DNA from: Methyloprofundus sp. | GTDB lineage: Bacteria > Pseudomonadota > Gammaproteobacteria > Methylococcales > Methylomonadaceae | Length of the DNA: 64,000 bases | Assembly: GCA_012960135.1 (NCBI GenBank) | Contig: DUBW01000045.1 | Coordinates: 33,312 to 97,311, forward strand | Reading direction: 5' to 3' | Shown: positions 1-8,365 of the stretch, in pieces | How positions within the stretch are numbered: the first letter of the stretch is position 1 | How the letters are laid out: every line of letters begins with the position of its first letter | Translations under genes and position numbers: made by a program | The notes under the pieces: model-generated | The model's database searches: none | What the model was told of the DNA's origin: nothing | The model's input: only the letters and a program-made list of their open reading frames with translations

Positions 1-312
1 ACACGACCAGCTGAAGTTGATTTCTCTAAAGACACTGGCAAATGGACTCAGCTAGAGATCGTAATGCTCAAAAAAGGCGCAGCAAAAGATCATAAAGGAA
101 TTGTTGAATTTAAAGCCTATTTCACTGTGGATGGCGAGCAACGTGTAATGAATGAAGTCAGCCGCTTTATTAAAAAACAGGGGAACTGGTTTTATCAGGA
201 TGGCAAGGTAAAGTCCATTGCATTGGACCATGGCTCATTTAATCAGGGCCTAAACGCACCCTGTGCCTGCGGCAGCGGTAAAAAATTTAAGCGCTGCTGT
301 GGCCAGCAATAA
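1..312 (+). CDS. YchJ-family SEC-C motif protein (5' partial)
   Basis: The reading frame is open from base 1, so the ATG at 64 in the ORF track is internal and the N-terminus lies outside the window. The middle matches the YchJ/UPF0225 core (FKAYFTVDG, SRFIKKQGNWFYQDG). The protein ends in a SEC-C zinc motif, PCACGSGKKFKRCC, with the CxC...CC ligands intact. SEC-C tails bind zinc and in SecA bind SecB and ribosomes; the role of YchJ proteins is unknown. The last 26 bases overlap the convergent FAH gene. Family call is firm, function is not. Confidence 0.85.
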   Translation, partial: TRPAEVDFSKDTGKWTQLEIVMLKKGAAKDHKGIVEFKAYFTVDGEQRVMNEVSRFIKKQGNWFYQDGKVKSIALDHGSFNQGLNAPCACGSGKKFKRCCGQQ

Positions 313-1171
313 AACCATCAGGCTCATTAATCACTGGATTGCTCAGTGAACCAATCTTTTCAATTTCGATTTTTACCACTTGTCCAGCTCGCATATAACC
401 ACGCGGCTTCATTTTAACGCCTACTCCACCTGGAGTTCCAGTAGATATTACATCCCCCGGCTCTAATGTCATAGCTTGACTTAAATAGGCAATCATCTGG
501 TAGATATTGAAAATCATATGTCGAGTATTGGATGATTGACGCAAATCATCATCCACCCAGGTTTTGAGTGTCAAATCATGCGGGTCAGCTATCTCATCAG
601 CCGTCACTATCCACGGCCCCATAGGCCCATGCGTATCAAAGGACTTACCAATCATCCAGGTAGGCGTACGAAACTGCCAGTCGCGAACCGTCACATCATT
701 GACCAGCGTGTAGCCAGCAATGACCTGGTGCGCTTTATCTACTGGCACATGGCGACATGCTTTGCCAATCACAAAAGCAAGTTCAACTTCATAATCCAGT
801 TTTTCCGAAACTTTAGGTAAGTGTATTGCATCACCATCGGCGATAACACAGCTACTTTCCTTGCTAAAAAAAGTCGGATATTCTGGTTTTTCCAACGCTG
901 TTTCAGCAATATGGTCGGCGTAGTTCAAGCCAATCCCCAGAAACTTACCAGGTCTTGGAACTGGAGCAAGTAATTTAACTTCCCGGAGTGGAATTCGTAC
1001 TTGCTGGCTGTCAATTAAGTGCTGCATTGCAGTTAATGCACTTTGGCCTGCCGCTAAAAACTCCAGCATGGTCAGTGGAATTTTTTTCTGCCCTAAACCA
1101 TCCACAACCTCGTTATCAAGTAATGCGCCGACTCGAGTGATGTTTTTATATACAAAGGTTACTAATTTCAT
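287..1171 (-). CDS. Fumarylacetoacetate hydrolase family protein
   Basis: A 294-residue protein of the FAH / 2-keto-4-pentenoate hydratase / oxohepta-ene-dioate isomerase superfamily. The short N-terminal domain (1-70) is followed by the catalytic beta-roll, starting at KFLGIGLNYADHIAE. Metal ligands are visible in DYEVELAFVIGK, and the family C-terminal signature is GDVISTGTPGGVG. Members are Mg/Mn-dependent and cleave or decarboxylate acylpyruvates and related 2-oxo acids; the exact substrate cannot be read from the sequence. The ATG has a good ribosome site (AAAGGA, 7 nt upstream). No catabolic partners are nearby, so a housekeeping acylpyruvase or oxaloacetate-decarboxylase-like role is as likely as aromatic degradation. 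Confidence 0.85.
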   Translation of the reverse strand: MKLVTFVYKNITRVGALLDNEVVDGLGQKKIPLTMLEFLAAGQSALTAMQHLIDSQQVRIPLREVKLLAPVPRPGKFLGIGLNYADHIAETALEKPEYPTFFSKESSCVIADGDAIHLPKVSEKLDYEVELAFVIGKACRHVPVDKAHQVIAGYTLVNDVTVRDWQFRTPTWMIGKSFDTHGPMGPWIVTADEIADPHDLTLKTWVDDDLRQSSNTRHMIFNIYQMIAYLSQAMTLEPGDVISTGTPGGVGVKMKPRGYMRAGQVVKIEIEKIGSLSNPVINEPDGFIAGHSSA

Positions 1172-1190
1172 TTTTTTCCTTTAACCATCA

Positions 1191-1217
1191 TTAACCACGA
1201 AATACACGAAAGAACAC
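1191..1217. repeat. Copy of an 'aaccacgaa..cacgaa' dispersed repeat
   Basis: The stretch ttaaccacgaaatacacgaaagaacac has the form of an intergenic repeat that recurs, diverged, near 4285-4320 (ttaaccaagaaag...aggcacgaaagg) and, inverted, near 43461-43486 (ttttcgtgcctttggtggttaa). Here it forms the 3' end of the truncated tgpA reading frame. Confidence 0.5.
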
Positions 1218-1442
1218 CTGATGCATGATAACCAGTAAACTAACGCCACTCAGCAAAAACAAAAAAACCAGCATTTGATTCGGCAAATAAGCCGGGAACC
1301 AGACACCCGTTAACCGCCAGACTAATAAAATAGTAAAAAACACAAAAACAGGCACCGGCACATTCAACGCTTGAGGCGCAGTAATCAAGCCTATAGAAAT
1401 CAGCAGAAATATAATAGTCCGTTGACTTATACTTTGCTGCAT
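1191..1442 (-). pseudogene. Truncated N-terminus of TgpA-type transglutaminase (DUF3488) membrane protein
   Basis: An 83-residue ORF made almost entirely of hydrophobic segments. It resembles the first membrane helices of TgpA (DUF3488/transglutaminase), with an early APQALNVP-like stretch followed by WRLTGVWFP. In Pseudomonas and relatives the order is moxR, DUF58, tgpA; here moxR and DUF58 lie just upstream on the same strand with rlmJ between. The ORF breaks off exactly where it runs into an 'accacgaaatacacgaa' repeat, which supplies its last codons and stop. The periplasmic transglutaminase domain is absent. It could still be a genuine small membrane protein, but truncation by the repeat is the better reading. 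Confidence 0.6.
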
Positions 1443-1445
1443 AGA

Positions 1446-2288
1446 CTATTCATCTTTTAACTGTCTTATCCGGTAAGCACCTTGATTAACCAGCCCCAGA
1501 TTTTCAGCTAGATAGGGCAATGCTTGTTGCATTTCAGCATACAATGTCCACGGTGGATTAACGACTACCACCCCGCTTGCAGTCATGCCCTGTGCGTCAC
1601 TATCGGCCCGCTGCGCTAATTCAAAAAGCTGAACATTACGCAACGGACTGGCCAGTATTTTTCGCTCTAATTCATCAATACGCTGACGCTCAACAACCGG
1701 ATACCACAGTGCATAAGTACCCGTAGAAAAGCGCTGATGGAGCTGTATGATTGTTTCTAATACCTGCTTATATTCTGTTTTAATTTCATAGGATGGATCT
1801 ATTAACACCAGCCCTCGGCGCTGTTGCGGGGGCATAATAGAAAGACTTTGTTTAAAGCCATCTTTATGAATAACCTGAACCCGCTTATCTTTATTAACTG
1901 ACTGGCGTAATATCTCGACCTCAGTATTATGCAGCTCATATAAAAATATGCGATCCTGGGGACGCAATAAATGCCTGGCGATCATCGGCGAACCAGGATA
2001 ACGATTTAATGTCGCGTCAATATTAAAAGCTTTAATCACGTTCACATAGGCGGCAATGGCAGGAGGGAGATTATCTGCCTGCCATATCTTAGCTATGCCC
2101 TGCAGATATTCCTGAGTTTTTTCTGCCTGCTCGCTGTTAAGTGAGTAGCTTCCTGCACCTGCATGAGTATCCACATAACAAAACGGCTTTTGCTTCTTTT
2201 TTAAATGCTCAATAATATGAATTAACACACTGTGCTTTAAAACATCTGCAAAATTGCCTGCATGATAGGAGTGACGATAACTGAGCAT
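1446..2288 (-). CDS. rlmJ: 23S rRNA (adenine(2030)-N6)-methyltransferase RlmJ
   Basis: With the start at the tenth codon of the ORF track (MLSYRHSYHAGNFADVLKH) the protein is 280 residues, as E. coli RlmJ is. The nine extra upstream codons fall outside the conserved N-terminus. The enzyme methylates A2030 in the peptidyl-transferase region of 23S rRNA using SAM. Visible motifs are the RlmJ-specific N-terminus, the SAM-site DTHAGAG, catalytic motif IV LIDPSYE, and GMTASGVVVVNPPW near the end. The gene sits between DUF58 and the tgpA remnant, so it interrupts what is normally one cluster. A REP-like half-palindrome separates it from the DUF58 stop. Confidence 0.95.
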   Translation of the reverse strand: MLSYRHSYHAGNFADVLKHSVLIHIIEHLKKKQKPFCYVDTHAGAGSYSLNSEQAEKTQEYLQGIAKIWQADNLPPAIAAYVNVIKAFNIDATLNRYPGSPMIARHLLRPQDRIFLYELHNTEVEILRQSVNKDKRVQVIHKDGFKQSLSIMPPQQRRGLVLIDPSYEIKTEYKQVLETIIQLHQRFSTGTYALWYPVVERQRIDELERKILASPLRNVQLFELAQRADSDAQGMTASGVVVVNPPWTLYAEMQQALPYLAENLGLVNQGAYRIRQLKDE

Positions 2289-2320
2289 AATTTCTTTTTG
2301 GTGAGTGAAGTTCATGCAAA

Positions 2321-2345
2321 ACGGACTGAAGCCCGCTCTACGCTA
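2321..2345. repeat. REP-like half-unit (cggactgaagcccgctctac)
   Basis: This is one arm plus loop of the GTAGAGCGGACT..AGTCCGCTCTAC palindrome found at 6276, 8366, 45879 and 55810. The left arm is degenerate. It spans the end of the DUF58 gene. Confidence 0.55.
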
Positions 2346-3240
2346 GGGCCAAGGCCTCTAGACATTGCTTGGAATGTTTATCTCCCTGATTGGGTTCGAT
2401 TATTAACCCAGCGAGTCTAAACCCATATGCTAGCCCCGCATTATCGGCGTCTAGCACCCAGCGACACATTTGACTTAAGCGTTCTTCCTGGTCTGATCCT
2501 ATCACTTGCGCATAATCCAGCCAGATTTCTGAACTCTGTACGCCGCTATATTGCCGAGTAAATAAGCCTTGTCCTTTTGCATAGGCTCGCCAATGGATGT
2601 GTCGAATTCCATCACCTGGCTGATAACTTTGCAAACCATAAAAATCATCCTGACCTTTTTGGCTATTACCTTGCATATTCTGCTCGTTATTCTTTTCTGG
2701 TAATGGACAGTCCTGATGACTTGGGCGTGGGTAGACTAAAGTTTTAACTTCTAAATTTAAGCGGTGCCAGGCTCTAAATAAACCAAACGGATAATAACTA
2801 GCAATCACTGGCTGACTCATCACAAAACAGCCCCGCTTATAAACTCGCCGTGGCAAACTGACACGGCTATTATGTTGCGCCTTAATATCAATCGTTTGCA
2901 TTGTTTCCTTGTTTAAATCAAACTCGATACTGTAGCGCTCTGTACTGCTTGGATTATCCGCTAATAACACGTTTTCAGCATATTCACCCGCGAAAACATC
3001 AGTACTCTGGCCTTTGCTGATCTGCAGGCCCTGCAATGAATTAACCGTATGTAAGATGGTAATAAAAAACAAGCTTGCCAACAAAAAACACAACAAATAC
3101 ACCAGATTATTGTTGTAAACAAACGCAATTAATAACAACAAAGTAATCAATAGCATAAAACCTAAGCCGCGCGTGGTAGGCATTATATAAATAGTTCTAT
3201 AACTTAAGCGAATTGGCTTTGATGAGGATGCTGAGTTCAT
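2338..3240 (-). CDS. DUF58 domain-containing membrane protein
   Basis: A 300-residue DUF58 protein. Two transmembrane helices near residues 25-65 anchor it, followed by a beta-rich region and the diagnostic DUF58 motif YQPGDGIRHIHWRAYAKGQGL at about 208-228. DUF58 proteins pair with MoxR AAA+ ATPases, and the moxR gene lies just upstream on the same strand about 100 bp away. Such pairs usually serve as chaperone modules for maturation of envelope or metalloprotein targets; which target applies is unknown, especially since the usual third gene tgpA is truncated here. A second unrelated-position moxR-DUF58 pair lies at 49976-51843. Confidence 0.88.
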   Translation of the reverse strand: MNSASSSKPIRLSYRTIYIMPTTRGLGFMLLITLLLLIAFVYNNNLVYLLCFLLASLFFITILHTVNSLQGLQISKGQSTDVFAGEYAENVLLADNPSSTERYSIEFDLNKETMQTIDIKAQHNSRVSLPRRVYKRGCFVMSQPVIASYYPFGLFRAWHRLNLEVKTLVYPRPSHQDCPLPEKNNEQNMQGNSQKGQDDFYGLQSYQPGDGIRHIHWRAYAKGQGLFTRQYSGVQSSEIWLDYAQVIGSDQEERLSQMCRWVLDADNAGLAYGFRLAGLIIEPNQGDKHSKQCLEALALA

Positions 3241-3344
3241 ATGCTTAAGGTAATAGATGACGGCAATGTGATATTTTAACTCGCTGATTGTGCATTACTT
3301 GCGGGTTAAAGCTTCACCCTACAGCCTCCGAGTAATTCCCACAT

Positions 3345-4250
3345 TTATGGAATAGCGACACTTGCTAATAGAGGAGCAACTATATTCTCTGAGTTACTAT
3401 GCCCTGCACGTAGTCGATGCCCAGCAACTGATGCCAGTATAGCTTGTACATCTTCAGGAACAACCGACTCTCGTTGCTGCATATAGGCCCATGCTTTAGC
3501 TGAATTTAATAAAGCCAGCCCTGCCCTGGGTGATAAGCCTATCTGATATTCTTCAGGCTCACGAGTAAATTTGACCAATGCCTGAATATAATCCAGCAGG
3601 GAGGGGGAAACATAAATGTCTTTTACCGTCTGTTGCATTTGCAATAATGTTTCGGCAGGTAATTGTGTCTCTAAGGTCTCAATCAATTTATAACGATTTT
3701 GACCGGTTAATAATTCTCGCTCCGCATCCCGATCAGGATAACCCAGTTTTATGCGCATTAAAAAACGATCTAATTGGGATTCAGGCAGTGGAAATGTACC
3801 CAGCTGGTGACTCGGGTTTTGCGTTGCTATCACAAAAAATGGCTGTGGTAATGGATGAGTTTCACCCTCACCAGTCACTTGCCTTTCCTCCATTGCTTCC
3901 AGTAAGGCACTTTGAGCTTTAGGTGTAGCGCGATTGATTTCATCGGCTAATACCATTTGCTTAAATATAGCACCCTTATGGAAGGTAAATTGATGCTGCT
4001 CAGGATTGTAAATGGTTGCGCCAATAATATCCGCTGGCAAAAGGTCACTGGTAAACTGGATACGCTGGTATTCTAACCCCACCAGCTTAGCCAGAGTATG
4101 CGCCAGTGTTGTTTTACCAACACCAGGTATATCTTCAATCAGTAAATGACCACCGGTTAACAAACAGCATAGTGACAGCCTAATTTGCTGCTCTTTGCCC
4201 AGAATAATATTATTTGCTGACCGCAATACCCGGGCTAGCGTTTGGTGCAT
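3345..4250 (-). CDS. MoxR-family AAA+ ATPase
   Basis: A 301-residue AAA+ ATPase of the MoxR family. It has Walker A GVGKTTL at about residue 43, Walker B MVLADEINRA at about 106, sensor 1 VIATQNPSHQLG, and the C-terminal lid with GLSPRAGLALL. MoxR proteins are cytoplasmic chaperone ATPases that act with von Willebrand or DUF58 partners. The adjacent DUF58 gene is the expected partner. The protein ends soon after the sensor-2 region, a normal length for the family. The start is the only ATG near the conserved N-terminus. Confidence 0.9.
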   Translation of the reverse strand: MHQTLARVLRSANNIILGKEQQIRLSLCCLLTGGHLLIEDIPGVGKTTLAHTLAKLVGLEYQRIQFTSDLLPADIIGATIYNPEQHQFTFHKGAIFKQMVLADEINRATPKAQSALLEAMEERQVTGEGETHPLPQPFFVIATQNPSHQLGTFPLPESQLDRFLMRIKLGYPDRDAERELLTGQNRYKLIETLETQLPAETLLQMQQTVKDIYVSPSLLDYIQALVKFTREPEEYQIGLSPRAGLALLNSAKAWAYMQQRESVVPEDVQAILASVAGHRLRAGHSNSENIVAPLLASVAIP

Positions 4251-4322
4251 AAATATCCTTATTAAAAATCGATGAACGACTAAATTATTTAACCAAGAAA
4301 GGATGGAAAGGCACGAAAGGTT

Positions 4323-4360
4323 ACGGGGAGTCGCTATTTTTGCGAAAGCTTGTTTTGGGC
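4323..4360. repeat. 38-bp direct repeat, copy 1
   Basis: The string beginning acggggagtcgctatttttg and ending ttgttttgggc is identical at 36443-36480, also intergenic and also just 3' of a minus-strand gene's upstream region. Neither copy has an ORF. Origin unknown. Confidence 0.85.
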
Positions 4361-4484
4361 ATCCCAGCCCTCGCGTTCGCTCTCCATAGCTGGCAGCGAT
4401 TGTTTTTATTCTTCACGCTGTGTAAGTAATGAAAACAACGTCCTTACATCACATTATCTCTAGCTGACTACCTCATTTGTTTTC

Positions 4485-4548
4485 ACCATGCAGGGCATGA
4501 AGGCATTACTCAATTCTTTTCTCTTCAGTATCTTCTGCCCTGCATGGT
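4485..4548. repeat. 13-bp inverted repeat with 38-nt spacer
   Basis: accatgcagggca (4485-4497) and its exact complement tgccctgcatggt (4536-4548) flank a short AT-rich spacer. There is no T-tract, so it is unlikely to be a terminator; it may be the ends of a tiny mobile-element relic. Confidence 0.6.
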
Positions 4549-4610
4549 ATAAACTGCCTTCTGGTCTGGCGGGCTAAAGCCACTCCCTCCCTACCTACGT
4601 AGTTGTTGTG

Positions 4611-5456
4611 TTACTTACCCAAAATACCTTTCACAGCATGCAGTAAATCAGCGGGCAAGACGACGGTTTTAGAATTATCAGATTCTGATAATTTACGCAT
4701 GGCTTCAATATATTTCTCACCTAATAAATAAGTTGCTGGTAATTCTTTATCTTTCAGCGCGGAAGCAACACTTTCAATGGCTTTACCGCTGGCATCAGCC
4801 AGTAAGATTTTTGCTTCTGCATCACGACGAGAAGCTTCCAGGCGTCCATCAGCTTCAAGAATCGCGGCCTGTTTTGCACCTTCAGCACGAGTAACCGCTG
4901 CGCGACGCTCCCGCTCAGCAGCACTCTGCTCTTCCATAGAAGCCTGCATCGTTGTGGATGGATTAATATCCTGGATTTCTACTGTTTTAAGCGTGATTCC
5001 CCAGTCAGCGATATCATCGGAAATACCATCTTTTAATTTTTGCTTAATATGCTCTCTGGAAGAAAGTGCTTCATCTAAAGTCATTTCGCCGATAATAGCT
5101 CTGAGAGATGTTTGAATGAGTTTTACTATCGCCAGCTGATAATCTTCTACACCATAAAGAGCCTTCTCGGGCGATACGATATTAATATAAGCAATGGCAT
5201 TGGCAATAATCATGGCATTATCTTTGGTAATGACTTCCTGCGACGGAATGTCCAGCACGATATCTTTGGTCGTCAGCCTATCGATTATAGAATCAACATA
5301 GGGAACAATAAAATTCAACCCTGGCGTTAAGGTCGAATGATATTTCCCCAAGCGTTGTACGATATGTTTATAACCCTGCGGAACAATGCGTACGCCTTTT
5401 ATAACCGTTACAATCACTAAAACAACAAATACACCAACTACTGATAAACCTTCCAT
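4611..5456 (-). CDS. SPFH/band-7 (stomatin-like, QmcA-type slipin) membrane protein
   Basis: A 281-residue slipin. One N-terminal transmembrane helix (residues 3-20) is followed by the band-7 domain, with GYKHIVQRLGKYHSTLTPGLNFIVP, and a coiled coil rich in ERERRAAVTRAEGAKQAAI. This is the pattern of E. coli QmcA and stomatins, which oligomerise into membrane microdomain scaffolds and often tune membrane proteases. The NfeD partner gene starts the operon immediately upstream with a 13-bp gap, the classic slipin-NfeD pairing. A GAGG ribosome site precedes the ATG. The protein is slightly shorter than QmcA at its C-terminus. Confidence 0.92.
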   Translation of the reverse strand: MEGLSVVGVFVVLVIVTVIKGVRIVPQGYKHIVQRLGKYHSTLTPGLNFIVPYVDSIIDRLTTKDIVLDIPSQEVITKDNAMIIANAIAYINIVSPEKALYGVEDYQLAIVKLIQTSLRAIIGEMTLDEALSSREHIKQKLKDGISDDIADWGITLKTVEIQDINPSTTMQASMEEQSAAERERRAAVTRAEGAKQAAILEADGRLEASRRDAEAKILLADASGKAIESVASALKDKELPATYLLGEKYIEAMRKLSESDNSKTVVLPADLLHAVKGILGK

Positions 5457-5469
5457 ATTTTATACCTCT

Positions 5470-5934
5470 TTATTTTGCTGAAACAATCAGCGCATTTCCC
5501 GAAAATTCGCGCACAATTACGCGATCACCTAAGTCCACCGTATCAGTACAAATAAACTGCCATTCATCATTACCCAGAATGGGCGCTGGAAAACGCAAAG
5601 TACCGCGCCCCTTATGCACTGAGTTATATTCAATCACACTACCAACCTGACCTATCATGCCCTCACGTGACATTTCAGAAAAAGTCTTGTTTTTTAAGTG
5701 AGGAGAAACCCATTTAAACCAGGAAAAAATAATAATCATGGATAAAATCACCCAGATTAATAATTGCAAAGTAAATGAAAATGGGTAAATTAATAATAAT
5801 ACCCCGACCACTATCGCTGCTAAACCAAACCATAATGTAACAAAACTGAGTAACGTAATCTCAGCCAATGCCAGGCAAAGACCAAATATAAGCCAATGCC
5901 AGTAGGCAATATTTGCATTTAACCATTCAAACAT
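5470..5934 (-). CDS. NfeD-family membrane protein
   Basis: A 154-residue short-form NfeD. Three to four hydrophobic segments (about 10-75) include WFGLAAIVVGVLLLIYPF, followed by a C-terminal OB-fold-like domain with GMIGQVGSVIEY, FPAPILGNDEWQF and GDRVIVREFSGNALIV. The E. coli homologue is YbbK/QmcA's partner YbbK-adjacent NfeD; the protein is thought to work with slipins in membrane quality control. It is the first gene of the pair with the slipin. The serine-protease domain of long NfeD proteins is absent, which is normal for this class. Confidence 0.88.
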   Translation of the reverse strand: MFEWLNANIAYWHWLIFGLCLALAEITLLSFVTLWFGLAAIVVGVLLLIYPFSFTLQLLIWVILSMIIIFSWFKWVSPHLKNKTFSEMSREGMIGQVGSVIEYNSVHKGRGTLRFPAPILGNDEWQFICTDTVDLGDRVIVREFSGNALIVSAK

Positions 5935-6017
5935 CTCAGTTCCTTTTAAAAATTATTTTTTTTCATACCCAAATCAGTACAATATACACATTCTTAATCT
6001 TATAATAGGAAAAAAGC

Positions 6018-6269
6018 ATGATTGTCTGGGCGATTAATTTATTTGTTTTATCAGTTGGAATTTTAATAATTGGCTTAATCAAGCCTAAGTGGTTGCTATT
6101 CTGGATGGATCAACCCAACAGATTCATCATTGCTGGTGTTTCAGTCATATTATTTATGGCTGCTGCAATCATGTTTGGCGAAGGAAACAAGCAAGGAGCT
6201 CCCTTATCTGAAGTGGTGCAAACTGCAAAGCCAGCTGCCACAGAAAGCCCCTCCGATTTAGTAAAATAA
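6018..6269 (+). CDS. Small two-helix membrane protein, unrecognised
   Basis: An 83-residue protein with two hydrophobic helices (about 3-24 and 36-54) separated by a KPKWLLFWMDQPNR linker and a polar tail. I do not recognise a family. An AGGAAAA ribosome site sits well before the ATG and the gene is divergent from nfeD, so it is probably real. It ends just before a REP-like palindrome shared with the convergent dsbA. Confidence 0.65.
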   Translation: MIVWAINLFVLSVGILIIGLIKPKWLLFWMDQPNRFIIAGVSVILFMAAAIMFGEGNKQGAPLSEVVQTAKPAATESPSDLVK

Positions 6270-6275
6270 AAATCG

Positions 6276-6305
6276 AGGTAGAGCGAACTTTAGTCCGCTC
6301 TACCT
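6276..6305. repeat. REP-like palindrome
   Basis: AGGTAGAGCGaACT and its near-perfect complement lie back to back. It sits between the convergent small membrane gene and dsbA, where it could act as a bidirectional transcript end. It is one of at least five related units in the window. Confidence 0.7.
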
Positions 6306-6912
6306 ATTTACTTTCCTGAGTAATTAATTCGTTCATCACCTTAATCATGCCTTCATGTGATCCGGCTGTCTTGCCATTCACCAGATATTTGCCATTGACC
6401 ACAATCGCCGGCACACCAGTTATCCCATAACGCGGTCCCATGGTTTTTGCCTGACGCATTTTGGTATCAACAATAAATGAATTATAGGCATCATGAAAGG
6501 CGGCCTCATCGACACCATGTGCAACAAAGAACTTAGCCAGGTCAGCTTCGCTGGTTAATTGCTGTTTATTGACCTGAATGGCGCGAAAGAAATCGGCATG
6601 AACTTTATCAACGACGCCTAAAACCTCTGCGGTAAAGTATGCCTTGGCATGCTTGGCCCAAACTTTGCTAAAAACCGCTGGCTGACGTATAAACGTGACA
6701 TTATCAGGCATACTCGCTCGCCATTTTTCTAATGCTGGCTCAAACTGATAACAGTGCGGGCAGCCGTACCAAAAAAACTCAATCACTTCGACCTTGGTCG
6801 GATCCTGAGTGGGCTGGACTGCCGCCAGATCCTTATATCCTTTTGCTGCATAAGCTGCACTACTAAAAACAAGTAAACTTAACAGTCCTGCTTTGATGAT
6901 ATTTTTCAACAT
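6304..6912 (-). CDS. dsbA: Thiol:disulfide interchange protein DsbA
   Basis: A 202-residue periplasmic disulfide oxidase. It has a signal peptide (MLKNIIKAGLLSLLVFSSAAYA), the thioredoxin-fold active site FFWYGCPHCYQFEP with CPHC, a helical insertion, and the cis-proline loop GITGVPAIVVNGKY. It introduces disulfides into exported proteins and is reoxidised by DsbB, which is not in the window. It lies 34 bp downstream of the cytochrome c4 gene on the same strand and is probably co-transcribed, as in Pseudomonas and other gammaproteobacteria. The AAGGAA ribosome site supports the start. Confidence 0.95.
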   Translation of the reverse strand: MLKNIIKAGLLSLLVFSSAAYAAKGYKDLAAVQPTQDPTKVEVIEFFWYGCPHCYQFEPALEKWRASMPDNVTFIRQPAVFSKVWAKHAKAYFTAEVLGVVDKVHADFFRAIQVNKQQLTSEADLAKFFVAHGVDEAAFHDAYNSFIVDTKMRQAKTMGPRYGITGVPAIVVNGKYLVNGKTAGSHEGMIKVMNELITQESK

Positions 6913-6945
6913 TCTATTTCCTTTTCTATTCTTGATCAGTAGCCG

Positions 6946-7653
6946 TTATTTTATTGCTGAAACATAATAAGATATTGCTGTAATTTCTTCTTCATTCATT
7001 TTTTTGGCTATCATATGCATCATATTATCAGGGTTATTACTGCGTTTATCGGTTTTAAAATCAGTTAAGGTTTTCGCTAAATAACCCGCATGTTGACCTT
7101 TTAACGCGGGGAATGCAGCAGGCTCGTTACCTTCTCCATTTGGACCATGGCAAGCTATGCAGGCAGATATTTCATTATCCAGATTGCCATTACGATAAAC
7201 ATCGTAACCCATTGTCATCAAGGCTTTCTGTCGATCTTGCAAAGCTTGCTTGGCAGCCGTTTTTGCACTTTCTGATAGCGAATTGTCATCATCAATATCG
7301 TCTAAATCATCTGGATTCACTTGTGGCAAGGGATTCTCTGAAACTGCCTGTGCTGCATAAAAAGCGGCAATATCCTGCATATCCTGCTCAGATAAGCCGA
7401 CCACCATTGAATTCATGGTAGTATCGCTACGCGAGCCATCTTTAAAAGCCTCTAGTTGCTTAACCAGGTAGTCTTCGTTTTGTTCCGCTAATTTTGGAAA
7501 TAACGGCATCATACTATTACCATCTGCACCATGACAGCTAGCACATGATCCACTCTTCACCTGTCCTGCACCAATATCGCCTACTGCCTGAGCAACCCCA
7601 GGCATATTAAGTAAAGTAAACGAAATAGAAACCGCTATTAAACTTTTTTTCAT
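6946..7653 (-). CDS. Di-haem cytochrome c4
   Basis: Starting at codon 11 of the ORF track (MKKSLIAVSISF) gives a proper signal peptide ending in VAQA, and a GAGGGG ribosome site lies just upstream, so the longer start is rejected. The mature protein has two cytochrome c domains with haem sites CASCH and CIACH. Candidate axial methionines lie in MNSMVVGLS and NMMHMIAKKM. Cytochrome c4 is a periplasmic electron carrier that feeds terminal oxidases. The linker between domains is acidic (DDLDDIDDDN). It is divergent from engB, the common gammaproteobacterial arrangement. Confidence 0.93.
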   Translation of the reverse strand: MKKSLIAVSISFTLLNMPGVAQAVGDIGAGQVKSGSCASCHGADGNSMMPLFPKLAEQNEDYLVKQLEAFKDGSRSDTTMNSMVVGLSEQDMQDIAAFYAAQAVSENPLPQVNPDDLDDIDDDNSLSESAKTAAKQALQDRQKALMTMGYDVYRNGNLDNEISACIACHGPNGEGNEPAAFPALKGQHAGYLAKTLTDFKTDKRSNNPDNMMHMIAKKMNEEEITAISYYVSAIK

Positions 7654-7752
7654 TAAATTCCCCTCGCGGAATAAGATAAACATAAGGTAGTTCTGTACAA
7701 TATTAGGTAGAATTCTACTCTAATTTAATTAATCCCTCCACACGATATACGC

Positions 7753-8352
7753 ATGAACACTCTCTATCATCAGGCTAAATTTATCCTGAGCGCTCCTGAT
7801 TTAAAGTCGACACCTGAAGATACAGGTCGTGAAGTTGCCTTTGCAGGTCGTTCAAACGCCGGAAAATCCAGCGCGTTGAACACCTTAACTCGGCAAAAAT
7901 CATTAGCCCGCACCAGTAAAACTCCTGGTCGCACACAATTACTGAATTTCTTTACCTTGAATGAAGAGCAACGCTTTGTTGATCTACCGGGTTACGGCTA
8001 CGCCAAGGTGCCTGAAAAGGTTAAGCGACAGTGGCACGCCTTGATGGAATCCTATTTACGCGAACGCCAGTCTTTATATGGCATTATTCTGGTGATGGAT
8101 GTCCGCCACCCACTGACAGAATTTGACTGGCTAATGATCGAATGGTGCTCCTATAGCAAAAAGCCCTTACATATCTTGTTAACCAAGGCCGATAAAATAA
8201 ACTATGGCGCCGCAAAAAATACCTTATTCAAAGTGCAGCGCGAACTGGAAGAACAGGATATTGCGGTTACACTGCAATTATTTTCTTCCTTAAAACGCAG
8301 CGGTATAGACGATATACACCATTTATTAGATAGCTGGTTTGAGGCGGAGTAA
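7753..8352 (+). CDS. engB: Ribosome biogenesis GTP-binding protein EngB/YsxC (YihA)
   Basis: A 199-residue TrmE-Era-type GTPase required for large-subunit ribosome assembly. G motifs are in order: G1 GRSNAGKSS (residue 32), the G2 threonine in KTPGRTQ, G3 [10 protein letters not shown]4 LTKADK, and G5-like SSLKRSG. Length matches E. coli YihA. It is divergent from cytochrome c4 and ends just before a REP-like pair. Confidence 0.96.
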   Translation: MNTLYHQAKFILSAPDLKSTPEDTGREVAFAGRSNAGKSSALNTLTRQKSLARTSKTPGRTQLLNFFTLNEEQRFVDLPGYGYAKVPEKVKRQWHALMESYLRERQSLYGIILVMDVRHPLTEFDWLMIEWCSYSKKPLHILLTKADKINYGAAKNTLFKVQRELEEQDIAVTLQLFSSLKRSGIDDIHHLLDSWFEAE

Positions 8353-8365
8353 CATTGCTTCTGGT

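Larger units (their letters stand above)
4251..4610. other. 360-bp gene-free stretch holding repeats
   Basis: No supported gene. It contains a degenerate 'accaagaaag..cacgaaagg' repeat at about 4288-4320, a 38-bp direct repeat (4323-4360), an inverted repeat (4485-4548) and a half REP-like unit 'ggcgggctaaagcc' at about 4566-4580. The density of repeats suggests debris of past insertions. Confidence 0.6.

Noticed and set aside
4777-5330. Plus-strand ORFs opposite the slipin gene
   Set aside because: Shadows of a strongly supported SPFH gene with no independent features.
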